Positions 17,582 to 27,324 of a stretch of DNA of 64,000 nucleotides are shown here, one piece after another; positions within the stretch are counted from its first letter, which is position 1, and the number at the start of each line of letters is the position of its first letter. The notes beneath the pieces are model-generated. The model was not told where the DNA came from and did no database searches. It worked only from the letters and a program-made list of their open reading frames with translations. Source of the stretch: Betaproteobacteria bacterium (GTDB taxonomy: Bacteria; Pseudomonadota; Gammaproteobacteria; Burkholderiales; Ga0077523); NCBI GenBank assembly GCA_016125475.1, contig WGLR01000008.1, positions 62,001 through 126,000 on the forward strand. The letters run 5' to 3'. Position numbers and translations under genes: made by a program.

Positions 17582-18307
17582 CTAGAGCCTCCGGATCAGC
17601 GACGGCAGCCGGGAGACGTCGACGATCGCGTGATCGACACCGAGGAAGCGTCGCGGCGGTGCGCCCACGAGCACGGTGCGCATGCCGAGACGCTTTGCCG
17701 TCAGGAGATTGTCGAGACTGTCCTCGATCATGACGCACTGGCGCGGATGGATACCGTGCCGACGGAACAGCCGCAGAAACCCCGTCGGATCGGGCTTGGG
17801 CCGGAAACGCGTGTGCTCGATCGTGAAGACACCGTCGAACAGGTCCGACACGCCCAGCACCTTCAGCACTGCCCGGCAGTAGTGTTCGGGCGAGTTCGAG
17901 AACACGATCTTCCGGCCGGGCAGCCGGAGCAGCGCGTGTCGCAGCGCCGGGTGCCCGAGCACCATCCGCCCGAGATCCGGGAACTGGTGGGTGTGCCAGA
18001 GAAAATGGTGCGGATCGGTTCCGTGGTGACGCATCAGGCCGAGGAGTGTCGCGCCGTAGCGGCGCCAGTAGTACGTCCGCAGTTCGTTCGCGCGCGGCTC
18101 GTCGACACCGACGTGCCGTGCGACGTAGGCCGTCATGGCGTGGTTCATCCGCGGGAAGATGTGCGGCGAGGCATCGTGCAGCGTGTTGTCCAGATCGAAC
18201 ACCCAGATGCGCGGTGACGAATGCCACGATGCGTGCCCGGGCGGGGCACACGGCGGTGCGGACCCGGGCGTGCGCTGGTTCCGGTGTGACGGGAGGTGGC
18301 GAAGCAT
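17582..18307 (-). CDS. HAD-family pyrimidine 5'-nucleotidase
   Basis: 241 residues. The HAD motifs are in order: motif I WVFDLDNTLHD (nucleophile Asp), motif II IVFSNSPEHY, motif III Lys in RFRPKPDPTGF and motif IV MIEDSLDNL. The SDT1-like subfamily with YYWRRYGATLLGL is a pyrimidine 5'-nucleotidase that dephosphorylates UMP/CMP or damaged nucleotides. ATG 18307 was chosen; a GTG at 18337 would lengthen it by ten residues. It lies 119 bp upstream of slmA on the same strand. Confidence 0.88.
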   Translation of the reverse strand: MLRHLPSHRNQRTPGSAPPCAPPGHASWHSSPRIWVFDLDNTLHDASPHIFPRMNHAMTAYVARHVGVDEPRANELRTYYWRRYGATLLGLMRHHGTDPHHFLWHTHQFPDLGRMVLGHPALRHALLRLPGRKIVFSNSPEHYCRAVLKVLGVSDLFDGVFTIEHTRFRPKPDPTGFLRLFRRHGIHPRQCVMIEDSLDNLLTAKRLGMRTVLVGAPPRRFLGVDHAIVDVSRLPSLIRRL

Positions 18308-18547
18308 GAGGCAGTCGGACCGCTCGAAGTGCGGCACAGGGCGGCAAGGCCCGGCAGATGATCGGAGAGGGCGAGCTTATACCGCCTTCAGGACGATCCG
18401 CAGCCGATCCGCATCCGGAGGGGCGGCCGTGCGGAGCCCTCCGACCCGGACGACACCGTTCGGCGACGCGCGACGGCCGTTCTCCGCGTGCCGGGCACGC
18501 GTGACGCATAATGCGGAGACCCTTTCCGCCCCGACCGTCGACCGCCC

Positions 18548-18904
18548 ATGCCATCGCCCGACCCGCTGCAGCAACTTCGCGACGCCCTGCGCGTTCTCGT
18601 GGATGAACGGGACTGGGACCAGTTCCACGCACCGAAGAGTCTCGCCATGAGCGTCATGATCGAGGCCGCGGAACTGGGCGAGCATTTCCAGTGGCTCGGC
18701 ACCGGTGACAGTGCCGAGCTTCCCGCGGACGAACGCGATGAGGTCGCCCTCGAGATCGCGGACGTGCTCCTCTATCTCGTCCGTCTCGCGGACAAGCTCG
18801 ACATCGACATGATCGACGCCGCCCGGCGCAAGCTCGTGCTCAATGCGCGGAAGTACCCGGTGGAAAAGGCGCGCGGCCGATCGACGAAGTACACCGAACT
18901 CTGA
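18548..18904 (+). CDS. MazG-like nucleotide pyrophosphohydrolase (dCTPase type)
   Basis: 118 residues, all-alpha NTP pyrophosphatase. It has WDQFHAPKSLAMSVMIEAAELGEHFQW and DEVALEIADVLLYLVRLAD (read in parts), giving the ExxE...ExxD magnesium site of the RS21-C6/DCTPP1 group. It probably hydrolyses dCTP or modified dCTP to the monophosphate as house-cleaning. It is transcribed away from the 5'-nucleotidase and converges on mtdB. The fold is firm; the substrate is inferred. Confidence 0.88.
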   Translation: MPSPDPLQQLRDALRVLVDERDWDQFHAPKSLAMSVMIEAAELGEHFQWLGTGDSAELPADERDEVALEIADVLLYLVRLADKLDIDMIDAARRKLVLNARKYPVEKARGRSTKYTEL

Positions 18905-18943
18905 CCGGCGGGACACCGCCCTGCCCGGGCAACGTCCCGCCGG
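18905..18943. terminator. Bidirectional hairpin between convergent genes
   Basis: Perfect 10-bp arms CCGGCGGGAC and GTCCCGCCGG with a 19-base loop that itself holds the palindrome TGCCCGGGCA. It sits exactly between the stops of the dCTPase-like gene and mtdB. No U tract is present, so termination is likely but not certain. Confidence 0.5.
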
Positions 18944-18955
18944 CGTGCCGACCGC

Positions 18956-19867
18956 TCAGTGCGGTACCTTCGCAATCTCGCGCGCCTTCGCGAACGCGTC
19001 CTCGAAATCGAAGCAGCAGGGCTGCGACGCGTTGCGCATGAGTTCGAACAGCGTCCTGCCTACCTGATAGCGGATGTTGTTGATCACGAGCGCACCGATC
19101 CCGATCGCCTTCTTGCTGAGCGCCGCGGCCAGAGGCGCCCCGTCGTCCATGACGCCCACACCGGCGATACCGGCGGGCGGAAGCGCGTTCAGGTCGGCCG
19201 CGATCAGCAGTGCACCGGAATGACGCATCGCATCCGCGGGCAGCACCTCCACACCGGCTCTCGCGGCGGATACGATGATCTCCGCACGCTCGACGAGCGC
19301 GAGCAGCTTGTCGCCGATGCCGAAGGCCGGATTCGCCTCCACGCCGTAGCGCTGCGCGATGACGTCGCACGCATGCCGCGCACGGTCGAGGCTCGTGTGG
19401 CTCGCGAGGTCGACCTTCGCGCCGAGACGCCCCGCCAGCACGGTCGCGACGCGGCCGACGGCTCCGGTCCCCCCGAGCACGAGCACCTGCTTGTCCTTCA
19501 GATTGCCGTTGTGCGTGAAATAAAGATGCTTCTCGATCATCGCGATCGCGCTCGCAGCCGTCGTGAAGGCCCCGCCCGGATCCGCGAACACCGAGACTTC
19601 GAACGGCGGGACCATCGCCTTGCGTGTCGCGTCCATCATGTCGAGAGCGACGTCCACTTCCCTGCCGCCGATGAAGATCCCGGTGCGCCTGCCGCCTTTC
19701 GCGCCCCGGGAGAAGATCGCGTCCTGCGTGAGTTCGGCCACTGCTTCGGGTCCGACGCCCGTATAGGGCACGACCACGTTGTAACCCGCGTCGTGCGCGA
19801 TGTTGACATCGAAGGGGCTTGCCTGCGGTATGGGGGTGAAGAGATGAAGGATGTACGATTTTTCCAT
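18956..19867 (-). CDS. mtdB: NAD(P)-dependent methylene-tetrahydromethanopterin dehydrogenase MtdB
   Basis: 303 residues. The N-terminal catalytic domain has SPFDVNIAHDAGYNVVVPY, ELTQDAIFSRG and AMVPPFEVSVFADPGGAFTT (read in parts), which are MtdB signatures. The Rossmann domain has VLVLGGTGAVGRVATVLAG. It oxidises methylene-H4MPT to methenyl-H4MPT in formaldehyde oxidation. ATG 19867 (MEKSYILH) fits family starts; ATG 19894 would add nine residues. No other H4MPT gene is adjacent except folB, whose product can feed pterin synthesis. It indicates a C1-oxidising or formaldehyde-detoxifying lifestyle. Confidence 0.88.
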   Translation of the reverse strand: MEKSYILHLFTPIPQASPFDVNIAHDAGYNVVVPYTGVGPEAVAELTQDAIFSRGAKGGRRTGIFIGGREVDVALDMMDATRKAMVPPFEVSVFADPGGAFTTAASAIAMIEKHLYFTHNGNLKDKQVLVLGGTGAVGRVATVLAGRLGAKVDLASHTSLDRARHACDVIAQRYGVEANPAFGIGDKLLALVERAEIIVSAARAGVEVLPADAMRHSGALLIAADLNALPPAGIAGVGVMDDGAPLAAALSKKAIGIGALVINNIRYQVGRTLFELMRNASQPCCFDFEDAFAKAREIAKVPH

Positions 19868-19953
19868 GGCTTGTCTTGTCTCCGAATCGCTCATTGCCGG
19901 CGGCTCCCGTGGTGTTTGCCGTCCGAATGTAACGAGCCATCCGTGCCAGCCAT

Positions 19954-19967
19954 TTGAGGAACCTCAA
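19954..19967. promoter_or_regulatory. Inverted repeat upstream of mtdB
   Basis: TTGAGG-AA-CCTCAA, perfect 6-bp arms with a 2-base spacer, 87 bp upstream of the mtdB start. It is of operator size, but no regulator gene is adjacent. Chance occurrence is possible. Confidence 0.25.
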
Positions 19968-20070
19968 CTTTCAGACATCGCCCGGCACGCGGAGGTTTCG
20001 ATCGCAGGGTGCCGTTCGAACGTCGAGATCGATCGGCCATGACGGCCGCCGGGGCACGACGACGGCCTGA

Positions 20071-20526
20071 TCAGCCGTGGGCGGCCTTGGCCCTGAGCTT
20101 CGCCGCGATGTAGTCGGCGTGCGGCACGTAGAGCAGCTCGGCCACCTTGCGCACGAGGTGCTGTTCCCACGCGCTCAGTTCCTCGTCCGCGTAGGCCACG
20201 CGCCACATCTGCTCGATCATCTGCACCTTCTGCTCGGCGGAGAAGTGCCGGTTGAGCAGCGACGTGAACTGGAAGTAGTCCGTCGCCTGACTGGCCTGCC
20301 GCTCCGCGAGGGCGAACAGTTCGTCCGCCTGTTCCGGCGTCAGGCCGAAACGGGAGCGCACGGCCTGCAGGATCGTGGCACGTTCCGCGGCGTCGATGTC
20401 GCCATCCATGCGCAGCATCTCGAGCAGCAGCGCCGCCGTCGCGATCTCGATCGTGCGCTCGGAGTCACGCTCGGACCGGGACGGATCCAGGTTGCGCTCG
20501 AAGAAATCCCTGATCGCGGTCAGCAT
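20071..20526 (-). CDS. TerB-domain protein
   Basis: 151 residues, all helical. It matches the TerB/tellurite-resistance-like domain: TIEIATAALLLEMLRMDGDID, ERATILQAVRSRFGL and the second acidic metal-type half YADEELSAWEQHLVRKVAELL (each read in parts), with paired DGD and DEE acidic clusters. Such proteins are of uncertain function, perhaps metal-binding and membrane-linked. It is encoded between mtdB and folB on the same strand. No other Ter genes are near, so tellurite resistance should not be assumed. Confidence 0.85.
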   Translation of the reverse strand: MLTAIRDFFERNLDPSRSERDSERTIEIATAALLLEMLRMDGDIDAAERATILQAVRSRFGLTPEQADELFALAERQASQATDYFQFTSLLNRHFSAEQKVQMIEQMWRVAYADEELSAWEQHLVRKVAELLYVPHADYIAAKLRAKAAHG

Positions 20527-20588
20527 GCGCGTTTGAACCCCGGAAATCCGCCGTGGTTCCGGCGGAGGTGCCGTTCACTCGTCACGGA

Positions 20589-20993
20589 CTACCGGTGCCG
20601 ACGCATCTCGTAGCCCACCTCGCAGTCGGCGTGAGCCTCCAGCTTGGCGACCTGCAGGTGCACGGCCTGCACTTCCCCGTGGCGGAAACACATGCCCACG
20701 ATGCGCTCGCCGAGCGTTTCGAGCAGATTGATGTGACCGGCCGACAGGATGTCGAGTACCCCCTGGCGAAGACGGTCGTAGTCGAGCACGTCCTCCAGGC
20801 GATCGTGCCAGTCGAAAGGCGGCTTGAGATACACGACGAGATCGAAGCGCACGCGCTGCGCACGCTGCTTCTCGTGTTCGTACACCCCCACGCGTGCGAG
20901 GGTGACGAAATTCTTCAGGAACAGCGCCCGGACATCGCTCTCTTCCTCGCGTCGCCAGCCCAGAGGATGGATGTGCAACAGCGATTCACTCAT
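20589..20993 (-). CDS. folB: Dihydroneopterin aldolase FolB
   Basis: 134 residues. It has the T-fold enzyme features: ALFLKNFVTLARVGVYEHEK (active-site Glu), VRFDLVVYLKPPF, DVLDYDRLRQGVLDI and HINLLETLGERIV. It cleaves 7,8-dihydroneopterin to 6-hydroxymethyl-dihydropterin for folate, and that product can also serve methanopterin synthesis. ATG 20993 (MSESLLHIH) was preferred to the longer frame from 21059, which gives a sequence unlike the family. The mtdB gene lies two genes downstream on the same strand. Confidence 0.9.
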   Translation of the reverse strand: MSESLLHIHPLGWRREEESDVRALFLKNFVTLARVGVYEHEKQRAQRVRFDLVVYLKPPFDWHDRLEDVLDYDRLRQGVLDILSAGHINLLETLGERIVGMCFRHGEVQAVHLQVAKLEAHADCEVGYEMRRHR

Positions 20994-21430
20994 GTCTCGG
21001 TACGCTCCCAATTCGTCCCCTTTCCGCGGTCCACGGACTTGCCGGCTTCGTCCCGTCACGACACTGGCGTGCCCCCGTCCGCCACGCGATGCGGGAACGC
21101 CCGTGCCACGCCACGGCCCCGGGCACGTGCCTGACCCTTCGATACGAACTGGACTGCCATTTCACCGTGGATCACCGATCCTCGGCGTTCACGACGCGCG
21201 ACCCGCTGGGGATCGGCGAGAGACCCCGTGTCGCGCGTGCGCCGGGCCCCACCTGTCGAGGCGAAACGGCTGCACCAGACTGCACGAGCCTCGTGCACCC
21301 GATGCTACACCAATCCCGCAGGATGTTTCCCGCCGGCATTCGTCGCGATCGCGGCACCGGCGGCAACCGGTCGCTCGGGGAAATGCCCGGGCCTGGCCGG
21401 GCGCGGGCGGACGGAAGGGGACGAGGCGAC
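20994..21430. other. Intergenic region, 437 bp
   Basis: No convincing gene. Short open frames on both strands have the composition of GC-rich shadows and no family features. It holds a perfect 17-base palindrome (21281-21297) and, on the minus strand, a TAGCAT -10-like hexamer (21302-21307) that would read toward folB. Confidence 0.6.
21281..21297. promoter_or_regulatory. Palindrome, possible operator upstream of folB
   Basis: TGCACGAG-C-CTCGTGCA, perfect 8-bp arms with a single-base centre. It lies just downstream of the minus-strand TAGCAT hexamer in the 437-bp gap before folB, where a repressor would act. No cognate regulator was identified. Confidence 0.35.
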
Positions 21431-22684
21431 TCAGCGGCTCAGGCGATTGCGCCCGCGCCCTTTCGCACGATAGAGCGCCTGGTCTGCGGCCTGCAGCACC
21501 GATTCCGGCAGGAGGTGGCGCGGGTCGCGCTCGGCGACACCGATGCTGACGGTCACGCGCAGGGCCCCCGGACGCCGGGCCTGTCGACCGCCCGTCGCCC
21601 CGGACCGCGCATCCCCATCGTCGCCGTCGGCTGCCCGCAGCTGCAGCCGATAGTCTTCGATCGACGCACGGAGCCGTTCCAGATGGACGATCACTTCGCG
21701 CGCCGACTTCCCCGGAAACACGAGCGCGAATTCCTCGCCGCCGTAGCGGTAGGCTCGTCCGCCACCACCCGTGCGGGCGAGGTGCGCCGACACCATCCGC
21801 AGCACGTGGTCGCCGACGTCGTGGCCATGGCTGTCGTTCACGCGCTTGAAGTGATCCACGTCCACCATCGCGATCGCGAAACGCTCGCCGAGCGTGAGCA
21901 GCTTCTCGTTGAGGGCGCGGCGCCCGCCGAGTCCGGTGAGCTCGTCGACGAACGCCAGCCGATAGGCATCCTGCAGGACGCCCACCGTGAGGCAGATCGC
22001 CCCGACGCTCACGAGAAACCCGAACGCGTGGGGAACTCCGGTCAGCAACCCGCCCGCGCACACGGCGATCGTCGCACTCACGAACGCGGCGTCGATCGCC
22101 GTCCTGGTGACCGAGAGTGCGTGCGCCGTGGCACCGATCGCGGCCATCGCAGCGATCGCCTGCACGACGGGCAGGCCGATGCCGACGACCGACACGGCCG
22201 GCATGGCACCTGCGATGAACTGCCAGGTGCCATCGGCTGTCCACCATGCCGAGAGGCCGACACCGAGCGCGAGCGCGAACAGCCTGCGCACGGCGTGTCG
22301 GGTGAACACGCCACGCTCGGCGACGAGCGACAGTCCCGCTAGAGAGAACGGAACGAACACGGAGACGGCGAGCGCGGCAGGTGCCAAGTCGCCACCGCGG
22401 CCGGCGAACATCCCGTATCCGGCTGCGAGGACTCCGATCGCGAGCGCGACGCGCCCGCGGTTGAACGCCGCCGCGAGGGTACCGGCCACGACGAGTGCCA
22501 CGACAGGACCATAACGGTGCAGACCCTCGAGTTCGCGCGGCAACAGCGGCAAGAGTGGCGCGAGAGCCCCCATGCCCACGAGCAGGACGAGCTGCACGGC
22601 GAGGCACTGGATGGTGCGATGGCGCCCGACCCTGCCGGGAAACTCTGGCTCGCACACCTGATCGGGGGCGGGAACTGCCTGCAT
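21431..22684 (-). CDS. Membrane diguanylate cyclase (GGDEF domain)
   Basis: 417 residues. About eight membrane helices (residues 25-235) precede a GGDEF domain with DELTGLGGRRALNEKL, DVDHFKRVNDSHGHDVGD and the active loop YGGEEF, so it is probably active. The position of the RxxD inhibitory site is occupied by glycines, so product inhibition may be absent. A Gly/Asp/Arg-rich insert lies before VTVSIGVAE. It makes c-di-GMP, the ligand expected for the MshE of this window. ATG 22684 (MQAVPAPD) follows the frame best; upstream codons look non-coding. Confidence 0.88.
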   Translation of the reverse strand: MQAVPAPDQVCEPEFPGRVGRHRTIQCLAVQLVLLVGMGALAPLLPLLPRELEGLHRYGPVVALVVAGTLAAAFNRGRVALAIGVLAAGYGMFAGRGGDLAPAALAVSVFVPFSLAGLSLVAERGVFTRHAVRRLFALALGVGLSAWWTADGTWQFIAGAMPAVSVVGIGLPVVQAIAAMAAIGATAHALSVTRTAIDAAFVSATIAVCAGGLLTGVPHAFGFLVSVGAICLTVGVLQDAYRLAFVDELTGLGGRRALNEKLLTLGERFAIAMVDVDHFKRVNDSHGHDVGDHVLRMVSAHLARTGGGGRAYRYGGEEFALVFPGKSAREVIVHLERLRASIEDYRLQLRAADGDDGDARSGATGGRQARRPGALRVTVSIGVAERDPRHLLPESVLQAADQALYRAKGRGRNRLSR

Positions 22685-22874
22685 GTCCACCTTCCTGCCG
22701 GTCGCTGAATGGCGCGTACCATAAGCGCTCCGACGCCTGCCCGCCAGTGTCTCGAAACAACGACTGCGCCCGCGACGGCCGTGATGGCGGCCTCCGCGCG
22801 AGCCTGCTGCTGCGCGTTGCCACTGTCCCGACGCCGCAGCGGAAGGCGCGCGCTGCCCCAAGACGGAACCGCCG

Positions 22875-23357
22875 ATGACCACGTTCATGCTCTGGCTGCT
22901 CGCCGTAATGCTGGTCCTGACCGGACTCGCGGGCGCCATCCTGCCCGCGCTGCCCGGAATCCCGATGGTTTTCGTCGGGCTCGCGGTCGCTGCCTGGATC
23001 GACGACTTCAACAAGGTCGGAATGTGGCCAATGATCGTCATCGGTGTTCTCGCCGCACTGTCCCTGGTAATCGACGCGCTCGCCTCGGTACATGGCGTGC
23101 GCCGCGCCGGTGCATCCCGACAGGCCCTCGTCGGCGCCGCCATCGGCACCGTCGTCGGCATGTTCTTCGGACTCCCGGGCCTGCTGATCGGCCCGTTCGC
23201 GGGGGCTGCACTGGGCCAGCTCGTGGCGGGCGGCACCCTGATCGCGGCCGGCCAGGCGGGACTCGGAGCCTGGGCCGGTTTCGTGGTCGGCAGCGTGGCG
23301 AAGATTGCCATCGGCCTCCTCATGATCGCCATATTCGTGATTGCATATGTGGCCTGA
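22875..23357 (+). CDS. DUF456 family membrane protein
   Basis: 160 residues, almost entirely hydrophobic with four to five membrane helices and Gly-rich stretches: GLAGAILPALPGIPMVFVGL, then GTVVGMFFGLPGLLIGPFAG. These repeated PGxP/GLPG elements define DUF456 (YqgC-like). Function unknown; an inner-membrane location is expected. It is transcribed divergently from the GGDEF gene (190-bp gap) and lies 131 bp before the aldehyde dehydrogenase gene. Confidence 0.88.
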   Translation: MTTFMLWLLAVMLVLTGLAGAILPALPGIPMVFVGLAVAAWIDDFNKVGMWPMIVIGVLAALSLVIDALASVHGVRRAGASRQALVGAAIGTVVGMFFGLPGLLIGPFAGAALGQLVAGGTLIAAGQAGLGAWAGFVVGSVAKIAIGLLMIAIFVIAYVA

Positions 23358-23416
23358 CCCCGCGAGCCCGGTTCACGCGCCGCCCCGACAGGGCGTCAGC
23401 ACGCTACCCGGCCGGA

Positions 23417-23430
23417 ATGCGGGCTAGAAT
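23417..23430 (+). promoter_or_regulatory. Putative promoter core for the aldehyde dehydrogenase gene
   Basis: ATGCGGGCTAGAAT, identical over 14 bases to the element upstream of gpmA (10453-10466), ends in a TAGAAT -10 hexamer 58 bases before the ATG at 23489. Confidence 0.5.
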
Positions 23431-23488
23431 CGGCGACCTGACATCCAGCCGCCGCACCCGCGGCGCCGACCCTCTTGAGGAAAGATCC

Positions 23489-24970
23489 ATGAATGCACCC
23501 GCCACCGATGCCGGCCTGACGGCCGGCGTGAAGGACCACCAGAACCTGATCGACGGGCAGTGGCGCGCCGCATCCGACGGCCGCTTCGTCGACGTCGTGA
23601 GCCCGAGCGACGGCGTCGTGTTTGCGCGCATCGCACGCGGTACGCCGCAGGACATCGACGCGGCCGTGCAGGCCGCGCGCGCCGCATTCGAGGCGGGCCC
23701 CTGGGCCAGGATGACCGCGGTCGAACGCGGCCGGCTGCTGACGAAGCTCGGCGAGAGGATCACGGCGAACGCGGAGGAACTCGCGCAGCTCGAGGCACGG
23801 GACACGGGCAAGCCGATGAAGCAGGCGCGTGCCGACATCGTCGCCACGGCCCGGTATTTCGAGTTCTACGGCTCTGCCGCCGACAAGTTCCACGGCGACG
23901 TGATTCCGTTCCTGGACGGCTACACGGTGACGGTGCTGCGCGAACCCAAGGGCGTGACCGGACACATCATCCCCTGGAACTATCCCGCCCAGATGTTCGG
24001 ACGCACCGCTGCCGCGGCGCTGGCGATGGGCAACTGCGTGGTCATGAAGCCCGCGGAGGAAGCGTGCATGACACCGCTCAGGATCGCCGCGCTCGCGCAG
24101 GAGGTCGGCTTCCCGAACGGCGTGCTGAATCTCGTGACCGGCATCGGCGAGGAAGCAGGCGCCGCACTCTCGGGCCACCCGGGGATCGACTTCCTGTCGT
24201 TCACGGGTTCGCCGGAAGTCGGCACGCTCGTCCAGATCGCGGCCGCCAGGAACCACATCGGGTGCACGCTCGAACTCGGCGGCAAGTCCCCGCAGATCAT
24301 CTTCGACGACGCGGACTTCGACGCGGTCATTCCCGTGGTGGTGGCCGCGATCGTGCAGAACGGCGGACAGACCTGCTCGGCGGGCAGCCGCCTGCTGATC
24401 CAGCGCAGCGTCTACGACACGCTCATCGAGCGGATCTCGGAACGGTTCCGCCAGCTTCGCGTGGGTTCGCACGAGATGGACCTGGACTGCGGCCCCCTCA
24501 TCAGCGCGAACCAGAAGAAGCGCGTCGAGAGCTTCGTGCAGCGCGCGAAGAACGACGGCATCGCGGTACTGGCGGAGGGCACCATCGCCGACGGAACGCC
24601 GGCCGGCGGGTTCTACGCGGCCCCAACGCTCTTCGGACCCGTTCCGCGCAACAACACCCTCGCGTGCGACGAGGTGTTCGGCCCCGTGCTGTCGGCCATT
24701 CCGTTCGAGGACGAGGCCGACGCCGTGAAGCTCGCGAACAGCACCGACTACGGGCTCGTAGCGGGTATCTGGACGCAGAACGGCGCGCGCCAGATGCGCG
24801 TCGCGAAGGCCATGCGCTGCGGTCAGGTGTTCGTGAACGGGTACGGGGCCGGCGGCGGCATCGAGCTGCCGTTCGGGGGCGTCAAGAAGAGCGGCCACGG
24901 CCGCGAGAAGGGATTCGAGGCGCTGCGCGAGTTCTCGCACGCGAAGACCGTCGTGTACAAGCACGGCTGA
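23489..24970 (+). CDS. NAD(P)-dependent aldehyde dehydrogenase
   Basis: 493 residues, full length for the ALDH superfamily. It has IIPWNYPAQMFGR (cofactor), MKPAEEACMTPL, FTGSPEVG, the catalytic Glu in ELGGKSPQIIF and the catalytic Cys in GGQTCSAGSR, plus GVKKSGHGREKG at the end. It resembles betaine/gamma-aminobutyraldehyde-type enzymes, but the substrate cannot be read from sequence. The start has GAGG eight bases upstream. It is a monocistronic unit with its own promoter and a hairpin after the stop. Confidence 0.93.
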   Translation: MNAPATDAGLTAGVKDHQNLIDGQWRAASDGRFVDVVSPSDGVVFARIARGTPQDIDAAVQAARAAFEAGPWARMTAVERGRLLTKLGERITANAEELAQLEARDTGKPMKQARADIVATARYFEFYGSAADKFHGDVIPFLDGYTVTVLREPKGVTGHIIPWNYPAQMFGRTAAAALAMGNCVVMKPAEEACMTPLRIAALAQEVGFPNGVLNLVTGIGEEAGAALSGHPGIDFLSFTGSPEVGTLVQIAAARNHIGCTLELGGKSPQIIFDDADFDAVIPVVVAAIVQNGGQTCSAGSRLLIQRSVYDTLIERISERFRQLRVGSHEMDLDCGPLISANQKKRVESFVQRAKNDGIAVLAEGTIADGTPAGGFYAAPTLFGPVPRNNTLACDEVFGPVLSAIPFEDEADAVKLANSTDYGLVAGIWTQNGARQMRVAKAMRCGQVFVNGYGAGGGIELPFGGVKKSGHGREKGFEALREFSHAKTVVYKHG

Positions 24971-24985
24971 TCGCCACCGCCGGAC

Positions 24986-25013
24986 CGGCGAGCCCGCGGC
25001 CGTGGGCTCGCCG
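24986..25013. terminator. Hairpin between aldehyde dehydrogenase and yecA-like genes
   Basis: Perfect 10-bp arms CGGCGAGCCC and GGGCTCGCCG with an 8-base loop, between two convergent stops. No T run follows, so it may be a processing or weak terminator structure. Confidence 0.55.
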
Positions 25014-25040
25014 ATTCCCCGCCCGCGCGCGGGCAGGCGA

Positions 25041-25718
25041 TCACTGCCCGCAGCAGTTCTTGTATTTCTTGCCGCTGCCGCAGGGGCACGGATCGTTGCG
25101 GCCCGTCTTGGGCTCGTCGCGCCGTGCCGGGGCGGGCTTGCGCCACTGGACCCAGTAGTCGAACGCCTGCTGGACGGCGAGAGGCAGTTCCTCCTCGCAC
25201 TGTCGCCTGAGCTGTTCCTCGTCACCGCCCTCGGCCTCGAGCGCCTCCTGCAGGTCGTCGTCGTCCTCGAGCCCCCCCGCGAGCACCACGAGCGGAAACA
25301 GCAGTTCGTCGACCACGGCCTCGTCGCCCGACTCGTACCAGCCCGGTTCGGCGAGTTCGACCCCTTCGAGATAGCCGGAGACCCACGGGACGAAATCGAA
25401 TTTCTCGCCGGACTCGTCCGTCGGATAGAGCAGCAGCGGCAACCCTTCGCCCTCGACGAGGTCGCGCAGGACGTCCTCGCGCAGACGGTCGACGAGCCGC
25501 ACGAGTTCCGCGGCGTCCGCATCGGCATCCCAGTCACGGTCCGCCCCGAGAGCGATCTCGAGCCAGCGCGCACGCTCGACAGGCTTCGGCGCGCTGACCA
25601 CGGCCGCGATGAAGCCCTGCAGCGAATCGAGCCAGAGCGGCTCGGCACCGGCGGGGGGCTCCTCGAGCAGGGTCTCGAGTCGGTTGATCTCGGCTTCTGT
25701 CATCGGCACGTCGGCCAT
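25041..25718 (-). CDS. YecA/UPF0149 family protein with SEC-C zinc motif
   Basis: 225 residues. The N-terminal UPF0149/YgfB-YecA domain has [38 protein letters not shown] and acidic stretches ([12 protein letters not shown]). The C-terminus is a SEC-C motif, [18 protein letters not shown] (CxC...CC), which binds zinc as in the SecA tail. YecA proteins are proposed accessory factors of Sec-dependent export or ribosome contact, but the role is not firm. It lies 49 bp upstream of the argB stop on the same strand. Confidence 0.9.
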   Translation of the reverse strand: MADVPMTEAEINRLETLLEEPPAGAEPLWLDSLQGFIAAVVSAPKPVERARWLEIALGADRDWDADADAAELVRLVDRLREDVLRDLVEGEGLPLLLYPTDESGEKFDFVPWVSGYLEGVELAEPGWYESGDEAVVDELLFPLVVLAGGLEDDDDLQEALEAEGGDEEQLRRQCEEELPLAVQQAFDYWVQWRKPAPARRDEPKTGRNDPCPCGSGKKYKNCCGQ

Positions 25719-25767
25719 GGAATTCCTTGCAGGTGTGGTTGCGAAGTGCCGGATGGAGATCGGGCCG

Positions 25768-27305
<1,538 letters not shown>

Positions 27306-27324
27306 CCGCCCGCCCGGGATCGCG

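Noticed and set aside
20071-20526. Tellurite resistance role for the TerB-domain protein
   Set aside because: No other ter genes are present, and lone TerB domains occur in many settings.
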